Below, one piece after another: positions 1-9,320 of a stretch of 52,379 bases of DNA. This DNA comes from Candidatus Thiosymbion sp. (lineage in GTDB: Bacteria; Pseudomonadota; Gammaproteobacteria; Chromatiales; Chromatiaceae). The stretch spans positions 1 through 52,379 of the forward strand of contig JAHDND010000062.1 of NCBI GenBank assembly GCA_018435665.1, in the 5' to 3' direction. The stretch's first letter is position 1, and every line of letters starts with the position of its first letter. Position numbers and translations under genes: made by a program. The notes under the pieces were generated by a model that was not told the origin of the DNA, searched no databases, and worked only from the letters and a program-made list of their open reading frames with translations.

Positions 1-606
1 CACCCGCTCGGCGCCGGCCTGGAGGGCCTCGTGGAAGCGGCGCAGCAGGCCGGGGATGACGTGGGAGTTCTCCGGGTGAAAGTTGTCCCCAGGGCCGTAG
101 AGGTTGGTCGGCATGACGCTGCGGTAGTCGCGGCCATGCTGGCGGTTGTAGCTCTCGCAGAGCTTGATGCCGGCGATCTTGGCGAGGGCGTAGGGTTCGT
201 TGGTCGGCTCCAGGGGGCCGGTGAGCAGGGCCTCCTCCGCCATGGGTTGGGGTGCGCGCTGGGGGTAGATGCAGGAGGAGCCGAGGAACAGCAGCTTCTG
301 CACCCCATGCTCATGGGCGGCGTGGATCAGGTTGGCCTCGATCATCAGGTTCTGGTAGATGAAGTCGGCCGGATAGGTATTGTTGGCGTGGATGCCGCCG
401 ACCCGGGCGGCGGCCAGGTAGACCTGGTCGATGCGCTGGGCGGCGAAGAAGCGCTTGACCGCCGCCTGGTCGAGGAGGTCGAGCTCGGCGTGGGTGGCGG
501 TGAGCAGGTTGCCGTAGCCCAGGGCGGTCAGCCGCCGCACCAGGGCCGAGCCGACCATGCCCCGATGGCCGGCGATGTAGACGGCCTGATCCCGGTCCGG
601 GGCCAT
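1..606 (-). CDS. fcl: GDP-L-fucose synthase, partial (3' end outside window)
   Basis: The visible 202 N-terminal residues match GDP-L-fucose synthase, the NADPH-dependent epimerase/reductase that turns GDP-4-keto-6-deoxymannose into GDP-L-fucose in the cytoplasm. The N-terminus carries a Rossmann glycine motif ([11 protein letters not shown]). The SDR catalytic pair is seen in [10 protein letters not shown] (YxxxK), and the preceding GSSCIYP holds the catalytic Ser. About 110-120 residues are missing beyond base 1, judging from the usual length near 320. The ATG lies 3 bases after the gmd stop codon, so the two genes are almost certainly co-transcribed and translationally coupled. The product supplies fucose for surface polysaccharide, possibly the exopolysaccharide cluster 27 kb away. 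That last link is inference. Confidence 0.93.
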   Translation of the reverse strand, partial: MAPDRDQAVYIAGHRGMVGSALVRRLTALGYGNLLTATHAELDLLDQAAVKRFFAAQRIDQVYLAAARVGGIHANNTYPADFIYQNLMIEANLIHAAHEHGVQKLLFLGSSCIYPQRAPQPMAEEALLTGPLEPTNEPYALAKIAGIKLCESYNRQHGRDYRSVMPTNLYGPGDNFHPENSHVIPGLLRRFHEALQAGAERV

Positions 607-609
607 GGC

Positions 610-1731
610 TCAGTCCTCCACCGATATCGGCGCCTCATGGCCATGGGCCTTGAGGAAGGCGTGGCGTCTGGCGACCTTGAGATCCTCGGCCACCATCTCG
701 GCGCACAGCTCCCGCACGGAGATCTCCGGCACCCAGCCCAGGCGCTCCTTGGCCTTGGTGGGATCGCCGAGGAGGGTCTCGACCTCGGCGGGGCGGAAGT
801 AGCGCGGGTCGACGCGCACGATGACATCGCCGGGCTTGAGGGCGGGGGCGGCGTCGCCCGTGATCCGGGTGACGACGGCCTGCTCGTCCAGGCCCTCCCC
901 CTCGAAGCTCAGGGTCAGCCCCAGCTCCGCCGCCGACCAGCGCACGAAGTCACGGACCGAATGCTGGACACCGGTGGCGATGACGAAGTCCTCGGGCCGC
1001 TCCTGCTGGAGCATGAGCCACTGCATGCGCACATAGTCCTTGGCGTGGCCCCAGTCGCGCAGGGCGTTGAGGTTGCCCAGATAGAGGCAGCGTTCCAGGC
1101 CCTGGGCGATATTGGCCAGGCCGCGGGTGATCTTGCGGGTGACGAAGGTCTCGCCGCGGCGGGGGCTCTCGTGGTTGAAGAGGATGCCATTGCAGGCATA
1201 GAGGCCATAGGCCTCACGGTAGTTGACGGTGATCCAGTAGGCGTAGAGCTTGGCGACGGCGTAGGGGCTGCGGGGGTAGAAGGGCGTGGTCTCGCGCTGG
1301 GGGACTTCCTGGACCAGGCCGTAGAGCTCGGAGGTGGAGGCCTGGTAGAAGCGGGTCTTGCGCTCCAGGCCGAGGAAGCGGATGGCCTCCAGCAGGCGCA
1401 GGGTGCCCATGGCGTCGACATCGGCGGTGTACTCCGGCGACTCGAAGCTGACGGCGACGTGGCTCTGGGCGCCGAGGTTGTAGACCTCATCCGGCTGGAC
1501 CTCGCGCAGGATGCGGGTGAGGTTGGAGGAGTCGGTGAGATCGCCGTAGTGCAGGCGGAAGGCGGGTTGATCGCAGTGGGGATCGACGTAAAGGTGATCC
1601 ACCCGCTGGGTGTTGAAGGAGGAGGCGCGGCGCTTGATGCCGTGGACCTCGTAGCCTTTCTCCAGCAGGAACTCGGCGAGATAGGAACCGTCCTGGCCGG
1701 TGATGCCGGTGATGAGGGCGCGTTTGGTCAT
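610..1731 (-). CDS. gmd: GDP-mannose 4,6-dehydratase
   Basis: A 373-residue short-chain dehydrogenase that converts GDP-D-mannose to GDP-4-keto-6-deoxy-D-mannose, the first step towards GDP-fucose or GDP-rhamnose. The N-terminus [20 protein letters not shown] has the NAD(P)-binding GxxGxxG. The family motifs [18 protein letters not shown] (catalytic Thr/Ser region) and [12 protein letters not shown] (YxxxK) follow, then [16 protein letters not shown], which is typical of Gmd. The ATG at 1731 is chosen because the protein then starts at the conserved TKRALITG. A longer frame reaching 1773 adds 14 residues without family similarity. It lies directly upstream of fcl with a 3-base gap. Length and motifs are normal for the family. 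Confidence 0.96.
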   Translation of the reverse strand: MTKRALITGITGQDGSYLAEFLLEKGYEVHGIKRRASSFNTQRVDHLYVDPHCDQPAFRLHYGDLTDSSNLTRILREVQPDEVYNLGAQSHVAVSFESPEYTADVDAMGTLRLLEAIRFLGLERKTRFYQASTSELYGLVQEVPQRETTPFYPRSPYAVAKLYAYWITVNYREAYGLYACNGILFNHESPRRGETFVTRKITRGLANIAQGLERCLYLGNLNALRDWGHAKDYVRMQWLMLQQERPEDFVIATGVQHSVRDFVRWSAAELGLTLSFEGEGLDEQAVVTRITGDAAPALKPGDVIVRVDPRYFRPAEVETLLGDPTKAKERLGWVPEISVRELCAEMVAEDLKVARRHAFLKAHGHEAPISVED

Positions 1732-1856
1732 GGTCCTGAAAAAATCCTGGGGGTTAGGGGTAACTGATAGCACGCCGACAAAAAATCGGCCTGGGCTGCT
1801 TTCGAGCCCTGACGAGGGTGTCCTGGTGGTAGCTGGCGGTCAAGATCACCCTCTCC

Positions 1857-2846
1857 TTAATCCCGACGCGCCAGGTCCGCCGACCTCAGCAGGGCCCGGC
1901 AGGCGGCGGGCATGGGGGGCGGGGGTTTGTCCTCAGTAGGCTTTTTGGGCTGGCGGGCCTCGGCGGTGAACCACCAGGCCAGTTCGGCGCCACAGCCGTC
2001 ACCGGCGGGGAGAGGGGCCTGGGCCGCGCAGTCCGGGCTGTCCTTGGGGCATTTGAGGCGGACATGGAAGTGGGCATCGTGGCCGCGCCAGGGGCGCAGC
2101 TTGCGCAGCCAGCCGCGGTCACTCCGCTCGCTGTCGCACAGGCGTTGCTTGATGGCGGGATTGACGAAGATCCGTTCGACCCGAGCGTCCTCGGCGGCCA
2201 ATTTGAGCAGCAGGCGCTGCTCCGGCCCCCAGAGCCCGTTCACCGCCAGGCCGTCGTCGTGGACCATGGACGGCGGCGCCGCCGCCTCCGGATGGTCCCG
2301 CTGGGCCTGGGCGGGGGAATCGGCCAGCAGGAACCAGATATCCAGGTCCAGGCCATTCTGGTGGCTGCGATGGGAGGAGGACATGAGGCCACCGCGGGGC
2401 TGTGACAGATCGCCGATCATGACGTAGCGGCCGGTGCGGCCCGCCTGGGTGGCCCCCAGGTCGCGGACGAAGTCCAGGGTCTCGGGATGCCCGAACTGGC
2501 GCTGGCGCTCCCGGCGGATCTGGACGAAGCCCGTGCCCTGGGCGGGCAGGGCCTGGGCGCCGGCGAGGCAGCCGTTGGCGGCCTCGCCGATGGCCGCCGG
2601 CGGGCCGGCGGACGCGGTGCGTATCTGCGCCCATGGACTCGCCTGGGCGGTGGTAGTCATCGCCAGCCAGCCGGCGAACACACCGATGCCGACCAGTCCG
2701 ATGCCAAGCCCAAGGGGAATCGACCGCCGCCCGGGCCTGGGTGCCTCGGGATTCGGCCCGCCCACCTTCGGAAGCCGCTGGCGCCAGGATCCACCCCTGG
2801 CCATCCGGGGCGGGGTGGCTGGCCCGTTTACCCGAACGTCACGCAT
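1857..2846 (-). CDS. mepA: Penicillin-insensitive murein endopeptidase (peptidase M74)
   Basis: A 329-residue periplasmic metallopeptidase of the MepA family, which cuts D-alanyl-meso-diaminopimelyl cross-links in peptidoglycan. A hydrophobic segment at about residues 44-66 (LGLGIGLVGIGVFAGWLA) serves as signal anchor or signal peptide after a basic N-terminus that is longer than usual. Zinc-site motifs are present: HRSHQNGLDLDIWF (His and Asp seven apart, as in MepA) and GHDAHFHVRL. Paired cysteines follow in the C-terminal part. The C-terminus has a proline-rich tail. The start overlaps the end of the upstream deacetylase gene by 8 bases, which suggests translational coupling, although no functional link is obvious. 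Confidence 0.92.
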   Translation of the reverse strand: MRDVRVNGPATPPRMARGGSWRQRLPKVGGPNPEAPRPGRRSIPLGLGIGLVGIGVFAGWLAMTTTAQASPWAQIRTASAGPPAAIGEAANGCLAGAQALPAQGTGFVQIRRERQRQFGHPETLDFVRDLGATQAGRTGRYVMIGDLSQPRGGLMSSSHRSHQNGLDLDIWFLLADSPAQAQRDHPEAAAPPSMVHDDGLAVNGLWGPEQRLLLKLAAEDARVERIFVNPAIKQRLCDSERSDRGWLRKLRPWRGHDAHFHVRLKCPKDSPDCAAQAPLPAGDGCGAELAWWFTAEARQPKKPTEDKPPPPMPAACRALLRSADLARRD

Positions 2847-3771
2847 GGCCGATCAACTCGTCGACATGGGTGGCGACGCAGCGCCCCAGGGCGTTGAGCT
2901 CGTAGCCACCCTCCAGGCAGGAGACGATGCGCTCATGGGCATGCTTGCGGGCCAGTTCATGGAGCTTGCGGGTGATCCAGCCGTAGTCCGAGGTATGCAG
3001 GTTGAAGTGGGCCATGTCGTCCTCCGCATGACCGTCGAAGCCGGCGGAGATCATGATCAGTTCCGGGGCGAAGGCGTCGAGGCGCGGTAGCCAGTGCTCC
3101 TCCACCGCGGCGCGAAAGGCCGGACCATCGGTCAGCTTGGGCAGGGGCAGATTGGCGATATTGGGGGCATCGGTCTCCCAGCCGTGACCGGGATAGAAGG
3201 GATGCTGGAAGCTGGAGCAGAACAGGACCCGCTCGTCACCCTCGAAGATATCCTGGGTGCCGTTGCCGTGGTGGACATCGAAGTCGATGATGGCGACCCG
3301 CTTGAGGCCATGCTCGGCCAGGGCATGGGAGGCGCCGACGGCGACATTGTTGAAAAAGCAGAAGCCCATGGAGCGCTTGCGCTCGGCATGGTGCCCCGGC
3401 GGGCGCACGCAGCAGAAGGCGGCATGGTGTTTGTCGGTCATCACCAGGTCGACCCCCATCACCGAGGCACCGGCGGCGCGCAAGGCGGCGGGCAGGGTGC
3501 CCCGGCTCATGGCGGTATCCCCGTCGATCCAGGAGAGTTCGCCGTCGACGCTGGGGGCGGAGGTGAAGATGAGATCGACATACTCCGGATCATGAACCCG
3601 CAGCAACTGCTCCCGGGTGACCTCGGGGGCGTCATAGTGAGTGACCAGCATCTCCATGCCGGAGGCGATCATGCGGTCGGCGATCGCGAACAGCCGCTCC
3701 GGACACTCGGGATGGTGGGCGCCGGGCTTGTGGTCCTGGCAGAGGTGATGGCCGATAAAGGCGAGGTTCAT
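2839..3771 (-). CDS. Histone deacetylase family protein (class II / acetylpolyamine amidohydrolase-like)
   Basis: A 310-residue zinc-dependent deacylase of the arginase/deacetylase fold. Key residues are all visible. The charge-relay pair is His127-His128 in RPPGHHAERKRS. The zinc ligands are Asp165 and His167 in DFDVHHGNGT and Asp246 in AGFDGH. The transition-state Tyr is in CLEGGYELNAL. Family members remove acetyl groups from proteins, polyamines or small molecules in the cytoplasm. The substrate cannot be read from the sequence. The gene is divergent from the Pat-type lysine acetyltransferase at 4200, so a writer/eraser relation like that of Bacillus acuA and acuC is attractive but inferred. 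It is followed by mepA with an 8-base overlap. Confidence 0.93.
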   Translation of the reverse strand: MNLAFIGHHLCQDHKPGAHHPECPERLFAIADRMIASGMEMLVTHYDAPEVTREQLLRVHDPEYVDLIFTSAPSVDGELSWIDGDTAMSRGTLPAALRAAGASVMGVDLVMTDKHHAAFCCVRPPGHHAERKRSMGFCFFNNVAVGASHALAEHGLKRVAIIDFDVHHGNGTQDIFEGDERVLFCSSFQHPFYPGHGWETDAPNIANLPLPKLTDGPAFRAAVEEHWLPRLDAFAPELIMISAGFDGHAEDDMAHFNLHTSDYGWITRKLHELARKHAHERIVSCLEGGYELNALGRCVATHVDELIGHA

Positions 3772-4199
3772 GGTGTGTGGTCGCTCCTCGTTGTGCTGTC
3801 GTCTTCTACGGGCCAGGCCGGCAAGAAAACGGCGGTTGTCCCTACCTTGTCATCATGGCAAGACAGGTTATCGGGTATATTGGCGAGCCAGGGCGCGGGG
3901 TTCCCAGAGGGCACGTCCCTGCCAATAGCCATAGCTTAATCCCATCCTCCCGTAGGATTCGACCTCAGACGTCAATTCCCGCCCCACGATCATGAATCCG
4001 GGTGCTCCAGCGCCACGGCCCGCGTTCGCCCCGCCGCCTTGCCCCTCCTGCCCAGCGCAGCAGCGCGGTCCGTGCGACGCGGCGGGGGAGGAAGGCCGAT
4101 ACCGTGCCGTGAGGGGTAACCCTCCTTGCATCATGCCCTGATCACCACCATCCCAATCATCTTTTACCTGACCCCTTTAGCCCTTGGGTAACCTCGATC
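3772..4199. other. Divergent intergenic region between deacetylase and Pat genes
   Basis: About 430 bases without a convincing gene. It must hold the promoters of both divergent genes, but I could not pick a convincing -35/-10 pair. A short perfect hairpin with a 5-bp stem (GAGGG/CCCTC) lies at 4111-4124, about 75 bases upstream of the Pat start. No recognisable operator or riboswitch was seen. Confidence 0.4.
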
Positions 4200-6881
4200 A
4201 TGAAGCTGTCCGACGTGGATCCACTCTTCGTCCCCGCCGCTATCGCTATTTTTGGCGCCAGCGATAACCCGGCCTCCATCGGGGGGGTCGTCCTGCGCAA
4301 TATTCAGGAGGGTGGCTTCAAGGGGCCTTGCTATGCCATCAACCCCAAGTATGACAAGGTCGCCGGCAAAAAGAGCTATCCCACCCTGGAGGAGATCGAG
4401 AAGAACGTTGATCTGGCCCTGATCGCCACCCCGGCGGCGGCCATCCCCGGCATCCTGGACCAATGTGGCGCCAAGGGCGTGCGCATGGCGGTGGTCTATT
4501 CGGCGGGCCTGGCGGAGGCCGACGAGGTCGGGGCCCACCTCCAGGACAAGATCGTCGAGACGGCGCGCCGTCACCGTATCCGCCTGCTCGGCCCCAACAC
4601 CATGGGCATGCTGCGGCCCCAGAACAAGCTCAATGCCACCTCGGGCGTCGCCACCAAGGCCCTGAGCGGTAACGTCGCCCTGGTGTCCCAGTCCGGGGCC
4701 ATCTGCATCGCGATGCTGGACTGGTCGGTGCCAAGGCATATCGGCTTCTCGTCCATGGTCTCCCTGGGGGCGGCGGCGGACGTGGATTTTGGCGACGTCC
4801 TCGACTTCCTGGCCCTGGACGCCCACACCCAGTGCATCCTGCTGTATGTCGAAGGCATTCGCGATGCCCGGCACTTCATGAGCGGCCTGCGCGCCGCCGC
4901 CCGCCTCAAGCCGGTGATCGTGGTCAAGACCGGGCGTCTGGCCGCCGGTTCCCGCGCCGCCAAGTCCCACACCGGGGCCTGGGTCGGCTCCAACGAGGTC
5001 TTCCGCGCCGTCATGGAACGTGCCGGCGTGGTTCAGGTCGATGCCCTGCACCAGCTCTTCGCCGCCGCTCATGTCTTCGGCGCCAACAAGCGCCTGGCCG
5101 GCGATCGCATCGCCATCATCACCAACGGTGGCGGTCCCGGCGTCCTCGCCGCCGACCGCGCCGCCGAACTGGGGCTCAACCTGGCCCAGTTCAGCGACGA
5201 GACCAACGCCAAGCTCGGGGAGGCCCTGCCGAGCTGCTGGTCCCATGGCAACCCGGTGGACGTCCTCGGCGATGCCAGCGCGGAGCGCTACGGCGCGGCG
5301 GTGGAGCTGTGCCTGGCCGACCCCCATGTCGACGGCGTCATCGCCATCCTCGCCCCCCTGGCCATGACCAACTGCACGGCCACGGCCCAGCGCCTGGTGG
5401 AGGTGGTCAAGAAGAGTCGCAAACCGGTGCTGGCCTGCTGGATGGGGGCCGCCCAGGTGGCCGATGCCCTGGCCCTCTTCGGCCAGAACCGCATCCCTCG
5501 CTTCGGTACCCCGGAACAGGCGGTGGAGGCCATGTCCTACCTGGCCAGCTACCACCGCAACCAGAAGTTGTTGATGCAATACCCCGGCCCCCTCTCGGAG
5601 CGGCGCAATCCGGACGTGGAGGGGGCGCGGCTGATCATCGAGGGCGTCATGGCCGAGGGGCGCAAGACCCTGGGGATCATCGAGGCCAAGGCCATCCTCG
5701 CCGCCTTCCGCATCCCCACCATGCAGGCGGTGGCGGCACGTACCGCCAACGAGGCCCTGATGGCGGCCCAGGCCCTCGGCTTCCCGGTGGTGATGAAGAT
5801 CAGCTCGCCGGATATCGCTTACAAGTCCGACGTCGATGGCGTCCGCCTCAACATTCGTGACTCCCAGACGGTGCGCCGCACCTTCTCCGAGCTGGTGGAG
5901 CGGGCCAAGGCCATGCGCCCGGAGGCGCGCATCGAGGGTGTCACCGTCGAGCACATGGTTTCCACCCGCGCCGCCCGGGAGCTGCGGATCGGCGTCATGC
6001 GCGACCCCATCTTCGGCCCCATCATCAGCTTCGGCGCCGGGGGCACCGAGGTGGAGGTGCTGGAGGACCACGCCGTGGGCCTGCCGCCCCTCAACGACTT
6101 CATCATCGAGACCATGATCAACCACACCCGGGTCGCCCGGCTCATGGGGGCCTTCCGCCACATGCCCCCCATGAACCGCAAGGCCTTGGCCCGGATCCTG
6201 CAGCGCGTCTCGGAGATGGTCTGCGAGTTGCCGGAGATCATCCTCATGGACGTCAATCCCCTGATCGGCAACGACAAGGAGGTCATCGCCGTGGACGCCC
6301 GCATCCAGGTCCAGTACCGCCCGCCCCAGTTGCCCCCCTACGGCCACATGGCCATCCACCCCTACCCGGTGCACCTCATCGAGCGGGTGCAGATGCCCGA
6401 CGGCACCGACCTGATCATCCGCCCCATCCGCCCGGAGGATGCGGAGATGGTCCAGACCTTTGTTCGCGGCCTGTCCGAGCAGACCAAGTACTACCGTTAC
6501 ATGCAGGCCATCAAGGAGTTGACCCCGGAGATGGTGGTCCGCTTCACCCAGATCGACTACGACCGGGAGATGGCCCTGATCGGCGTCAAGGAGGGGGTGG
6601 AAGGCGACGAGATGGCCGGCGTGGCGCGTTATTCGTCACGGCCGGGCGGGGAGATGTGCGAGTTCGCCATCGTCGTCTCCGACACCTGGCGCGATCGCGG
6701 CATCGGCGCCCGCCTGATGCGCTCCCTGATGCAGAATGCCCGCGAGCGCGGCTTCCGCCTCATGGATGGCGAGGTCCTCACCGCCAACACCCGCATGCTG
6801 GCCCTGATGCGCTCCCTCGGCTTCCGCATCGAGCGCGACAAGCAGGACCCGGGCGTGCAACTGGTGGAAAAGGTCTTGTGA
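4200..6881 (+). CDS. pat: Protein lysine acetyltransferase, Pat/PatZ type (acyl-CoA synthetase NDP-forming domains + GNAT)
   Basis: An 893-residue protein with the architecture of enterobacterial Pat (YfiQ/PatZ). A CoA-binding Rossmann domain covers about residues 8-135, starting FVPAAIAIFGASDNPASIG. A succinyl-CoA-ligase-like domain follows (about 150-290), with SHTGAWVGSNEVF at the position of the phospho-His motif of ADP-forming acetyl-CoA synthetases. An ATP-grasp domain spans about 490-700 (VVMKISSPDIAYKSDVDGV), and a C-terminal GNAT domain about 740-890 contains the acetyl-CoA-binding WRDRGIGARLM. In enterobacteria Pat acetylates and inactivates acetyl-CoA synthetase. The same role is expected here but unproven. 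It is divergent from a deacetylase-family gene and followed 58 bases later by a thiolase, an acetyl-CoA-centred neighbourhood. No strong ribosome site precedes the ATG. Confidence 0.93.
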   Translation: MKLSDVDPLFVPAAIAIFGASDNPASIGGVVLRNIQEGGFKGPCYAINPKYDKVAGKKSYPTLEEIEKNVDLALIATPAAAIPGILDQCGAKGVRMAVVYSAGLAEADEVGAHLQDKIVETARRHRIRLLGPNTMGMLRPQNKLNATSGVATKALSGNVALVSQSGAICIAMLDWSVPRHIGFSSMVSLGAAADVDFGDVLDFLALDAHTQCILLYVEGIRDARHFMSGLRAAARLKPVIVVKTGRLAAGSRAAKSHTGAWVGSNEVFRAVMERAGVVQVDALHQLFAAAHVFGANKRLAGDRIAIITNGGGPGVLAADRAAELGLNLAQFSDETNAKLGEALPSCWSHGNPVDVLGDASAERYGAAVELCLADPHVDGVIAILAPLAMTNCTATAQRLVEVVKKSRKPVLACWMGAAQVADALALFGQNRIPRFGTPEQAVEAMSYLASYHRNQKLLMQYPGPLSERRNPDVEGARLIIEGVMAEGRKTLGIIEAKAILAAFRIPTMQAVAARTANEALMAAQALGFPVVMKISSPDIAYKSDVDGVRLNIRDSQTVRRTFSELVERAKAMRPEARIEGVTVEHMVSTRAARELRIGVMRDPIFGPIISFGAGGTEVEVLEDHAVGLPPLNDFIIETMINHTRVARLMGAFRHMPPMNRKALARILQRVSEMVCELPEIILMDVNPLIGNDKEVIAVDARIQVQYRPPQLPPYGHMAIHPYPVHLIERVQMPDGTDLIIRPIRPEDAEMVQTFVRGLSEQTKYYRYMQAIKELTPEMVVRFTQIDYDREMALIGVKEGVEGDEMAGVARYSSRPGGEMCEFAIVVSDTWRDRGIGARLMRSLMQNARERGFRLMDGEVLTANTRMLALMRSLGFRIERDKQDPGVQLVEKVL

Positions 6882-6939
6882 ACCCGTGCCGCCCTAATAA
6901 ATAGTATCGACATCACCAACAACGGGAGGAAATCCTGAT

Positions 6940-8121
6940 ATGAGCAGAGACGTGGTTGTCCTGAGCGCGGTGCGCTCACCCATTGGCACCTTCGGCGGCG
7001 CCCTGGCCGATTTCGAGGCCAGCGAGCTGGCCGGCATCGTCATGAAGGAGGCCGTCGCCCGCTCCGGCGTCGATCCCCAGCAGATCGAATATGTCACCGT
7101 CGGCAACACCATGCCGACCGATTCCCGCTACGCCTATGTCTCCCGGGTCGCCTCGATTCAGGCCGGCCTGCCCATGGAGTCGGTGGCCATGCAGGTGTCC
7201 CGCCTCTGCGCTTCCGGCCTCCAGGGCATTGTCACCACCGCCCAGAACATCATGCTGGGTGATGCCGACTACGGCATTGGCGGCGGCGTCGAGGTCATGT
7301 CGCGGGGTTCCTACCTGCTGCCGGCCCTGCGCTCCGGGGCGCGCATGGGCGACACCACGGCCGTCGACTCCATGGTCGCCGTCCTTACCGACCCCTTCGG
7401 CGTCGGTCACATGGGCATCACCGCCGAGAATCTGGCCGCCAAGTACGGCATCAGCCGCGAGGAGCAGGACGCCTTCGCTGTCGAATCACAGCGCCGCGCC
7501 GCCGCCGCCATCGAGGCCGGCCACTTCAAGTCCCAGATCCTGCCCATCGTCAAGCAGACCCGCAAGGGCGAGGTGATCTTCGACACCGACGAGCACCCGC
7601 GGCCCGGCACCACCCTCGAGGCCCTGGCCAAGATGAAGCCGGCCTTCAAGAAGGACGGCACCGTCACCGCTGGCAATGCCTCCGGCATCAACGATGGCGC
7701 CGCCTTCTTCGTCCTGGCCGCCGCCGATGTCGCCGCCCAGGCCGGCTATCAGCCCATGGCGCGGCTGGTGTCCTATGCCGTCGCCGGTGTCCCGAACGAC
7801 GTCATGGGCGAGGGTCCCATCCCGGCCACCCGCAAGGCCCTGGCCAAGGCCGGCCTGAGTCTGGACCAGATGGACGTCATCGAGTCCAACGAAGCCTTCG
7901 CCGCCCAGGCCCTGTCGGTGGCCAAGGTCCTCGGCCTCGACCCGGCCAAGACCAACCCCAATGGCGGCGCCATCGCCCTCGGCCACCCGGTCGGCTGCTC
8001 CGGCGCCTTCATCGCCACCAAGGCCCTGTATGAGTTGCAGCGCATCGGCGGCAAGTACTGCCTGGTGACCATGTGCATCGGCGGTGGCCAGGGGATCGCG
8101 GCCATCTTCGAACGCGCCTGA
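6940..8121 (+). CDS. Acetyl-CoA C-acetyltransferase (thiolase)
   Basis: A 393-residue thiolase II that condenses two acetyl-CoA to acetoacetyl-CoA, or cleaves beta-ketoacyl-CoA. The catalytic set is complete: nucleophilic Cys90 in SRLCASGLQG, His349 in LGHPVGCSG and Cys379 in MCIGGGQG. The conserved NASGIND and SNEAFAAQ motifs are also present. The length equals that of typical PhaA/BktB enzymes. A ribosome site (GGAGG) lies about 10 bases before the ATG. In a polyhydroxybutyrate-making organism it could feed PHB synthesis, but no phaB or phaC is next to it, so the pathway is left open. It lies 58 bases after the Pat gene and may share its transcript. Confidence 0.95.
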   Translation: MSRDVVVLSAVRSPIGTFGGALADFEASELAGIVMKEAVARSGVDPQQIEYVTVGNTMPTDSRYAYVSRVASIQAGLPMESVAMQVSRLCASGLQGIVTTAQNIMLGDADYGIGGGVEVMSRGSYLLPALRSGARMGDTTAVDSMVAVLTDPFGVGHMGITAENLAAKYGISREEQDAFAVESQRRAAAAIEAGHFKSQILPIVKQTRKGEVIFDTDEHPRPGTTLEALAKMKPAFKKDGTVTAGNASGINDGAAFFVLAAADVAAQAGYQPMARLVSYAVAGVPNDVMGEGPIPATRKALAKAGLSLDQMDVIESNEAFAAQALSVAKVLGLDPAKTNPNGGAIALGHPVGCSGAFIATKALYELQRIGGKYCLVTMCIGGGQGIAAIFERA

Positions 8122-8507
8122 GATCCTCGGGCGTCGGCCTGAACCGCGCCGGTCATAGGTCACGGCAGCCTAGGAGCAGCCTAGGAACTCTCGGGGGAGC
8201 CTGGAAGAAACCCCCGCTCTTTTCCCACGCCAAGTGACTGGCGAGCACGCTCCTGTCAGTTAGCCCCAGGCCTGCGCCTGGGTGCTACCTATCCCTATCC
8301 CCGCCAAGCCAGACACTTCCGGTGAGTGGCTGGGTGGGGGGTTTAATCCGGGTCATCCAGGCCCAAAATCCCAGATCGAACATTTTCCCCCGCCCCGCCC
8401 CAGTCGGCGGAAGCAAGTGGTCGGGGAACTCATCCGCCGCGATGCGTTCAAACGGCGTTCAAACTTCGCACGATTCAGTTATCCGTTATGGGAGTACCGT
8501 TGTCGCC
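8122..8507. other. Intergenic region after the thiolase gene
   Basis: About 390 bases without a gene. It begins with a short direct repeat (AGCCTAGGA twice, near 8167-8186), followed by a possible terminator. A second hairpin at 8265-8282 (CCCAGGC, 4-base loop, GCCTGGG) has no T-run and so is not a classic terminator. Just before the DUF2076 gene there is a direct repeat TTCAAAC...TTCAAAC near 8449-8466. Its role is unknown. Confidence 0.4.
8192..8225 (+). terminator. Possible rho-independent terminator after thiolase
   Basis: CGGGGG at 8192-8197 pairs with CCCCCG at 8211-8216 across a 13-base loop. It is followed by CTCTTTT. The loop is long and the T-tract is interrupted, so the call is moderate. 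The position, 70 bases after the thiolase stop, fits. Confidence 0.45.
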
Positions 8508-9152
8508 ATGAACCAACAAGAAAAAGACATGATCGAGGGCCTCTTCCAGCGCCTCCAGCAGGCCGAGTCCCAGATGGGTAATCGCGATGCCGAGGCCGAG
8601 GCCCTGATCAACGGCTTTATGACCCGCCAGTCCGCCGCCCCTTATCTGCTGTCCCAGGTGGTCCTGGTACAGGAGCAGGGCCTGAAGAACCTCCAAGCCC
8701 AGGTGGAAGCCATGCAGACCCAGGTCCAGGAGCTGGAGCAGCAGTTGGCGGAACGCCCCCAGGGTGGGGGTGGCTTCCTCGGTGGCCTCTTCGGCGGTGG
8801 CAGCCAGCCCACCGCCCCTGCCCGACCGGCCCAGCCTGCCAGCCGCGGCTGGGGTAACCGCCCGACGGGCGCCCCGGCCATGGGCGCCTCCCCCTTCCAG
8901 CAACAGTCCGGTCAGGGCGGTGGTTTCCTGGCCGGCGCCATGCAGACCGCCATGGGCGTCGCCGGTGGCGTGCTCCTGGGCAACGCCATCGCCGGCATGT
9001 TCTCCAGCCCCGCCGAGGCGGCGGAGAGCCCCGCCCCGGCCGCGGCCGAACCGGAAGTGGCCCCTGAAGAGCCGGCGGCCGAGGAAGGCGGTGGCTTCTT
9101 TGACGGCTTCTTCGGCGGTGGCAGTGACGAAGGTGGCGGGGAGGAGTGGTAG
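8508..9152 (+). CDS. DUF2076 family protein
   Basis: A 214-residue protein of the DUF2076 family, whose function is unknown. The N-terminus (MNQQEKDMIEGLFQRL) followed by DAEAEALINGFMTRQSAAPY matches the family, and a coiled coil rich in Gln/Glu lies at about residues 48-85. The rest is low complexity: Gly-rich GGGGFLGGLFGGG, a Pro/Ala linker, a possible short hydrophobic glycine-zipper stretch (FLAGAMQTAMGVAGGVLLGNAI) near 142-165, and a Gly/Phe/Glu tail (GGGFFDGFFGGG). The ATG at 8508 is preferred because the conserved family region starts there. A longer upstream frame lacks similarity. It stands alone and ends before a clear terminator. Localisation is uncertain. Confidence 0.85.
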   Translation: MNQQEKDMIEGLFQRLQQAESQMGNRDAEAEALINGFMTRQSAAPYLLSQVVLVQEQGLKNLQAQVEAMQTQVQELEQQLAERPQGGGGFLGGLFGGGSQPTAPARPAQPASRGWGNRPTGAPAMGASPFQQQSGQGGGFLAGAMQTAMGVAGGVLLGNAIAGMFSSPAEAAESPAPAAAEPEVAPEEPAAEEGGGFFDGFFGGGSDEGGGEEW

Positions 9153-9292
9153 TGGCGAAGAGGGGAACGGATTGACCCTCAGAGGTGATGACCACTGCCC
9201 CCTCCGCATAGACAGTTGGACTAGGCCAATGAAAACGCAATAAGTCCGTCTTTCCGTGGGGTGGATACCCCTCGTCATCGCACCTTCTCCAG

Positions 9293-9320
9293 CACCCCGG
9301 CACGACCGGGGTGTTTTTTT
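9293..9320 (+). terminator. Rho-independent terminator downstream of the DUF2076 gene
   Basis: A perfect 8-bp stem (CACCCCGG / CCGGGGTG) with a 5-base loop is followed directly by seven T residues at 9314-9320. This is the clearest terminator in the window. Confidence 0.88.

Noticed and set aside
31..1767. A long plus-strand open frame (578 codons) across the fcl/gmd region
   Set aside because: It is the antisense shadow of two clearly recognisable minus-strand enzymes. Its translation is Gly/Val/Ala/Asp-rich, typical of antisense of GC-rich genes.
4164..6374. A 736-codon minus-strand open frame opposite the Pat gene
   Set aside because: His/Gly/Asp-rich composition without motifs. The plus strand encodes a full-length Pat protein.
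8265..8282. Second terminator after the thiolase (CCCAGGC/GCCTGGG hairpin)
   Set aside because: Good stem but no following T-run. Kept only as a note in the intergenic entry.
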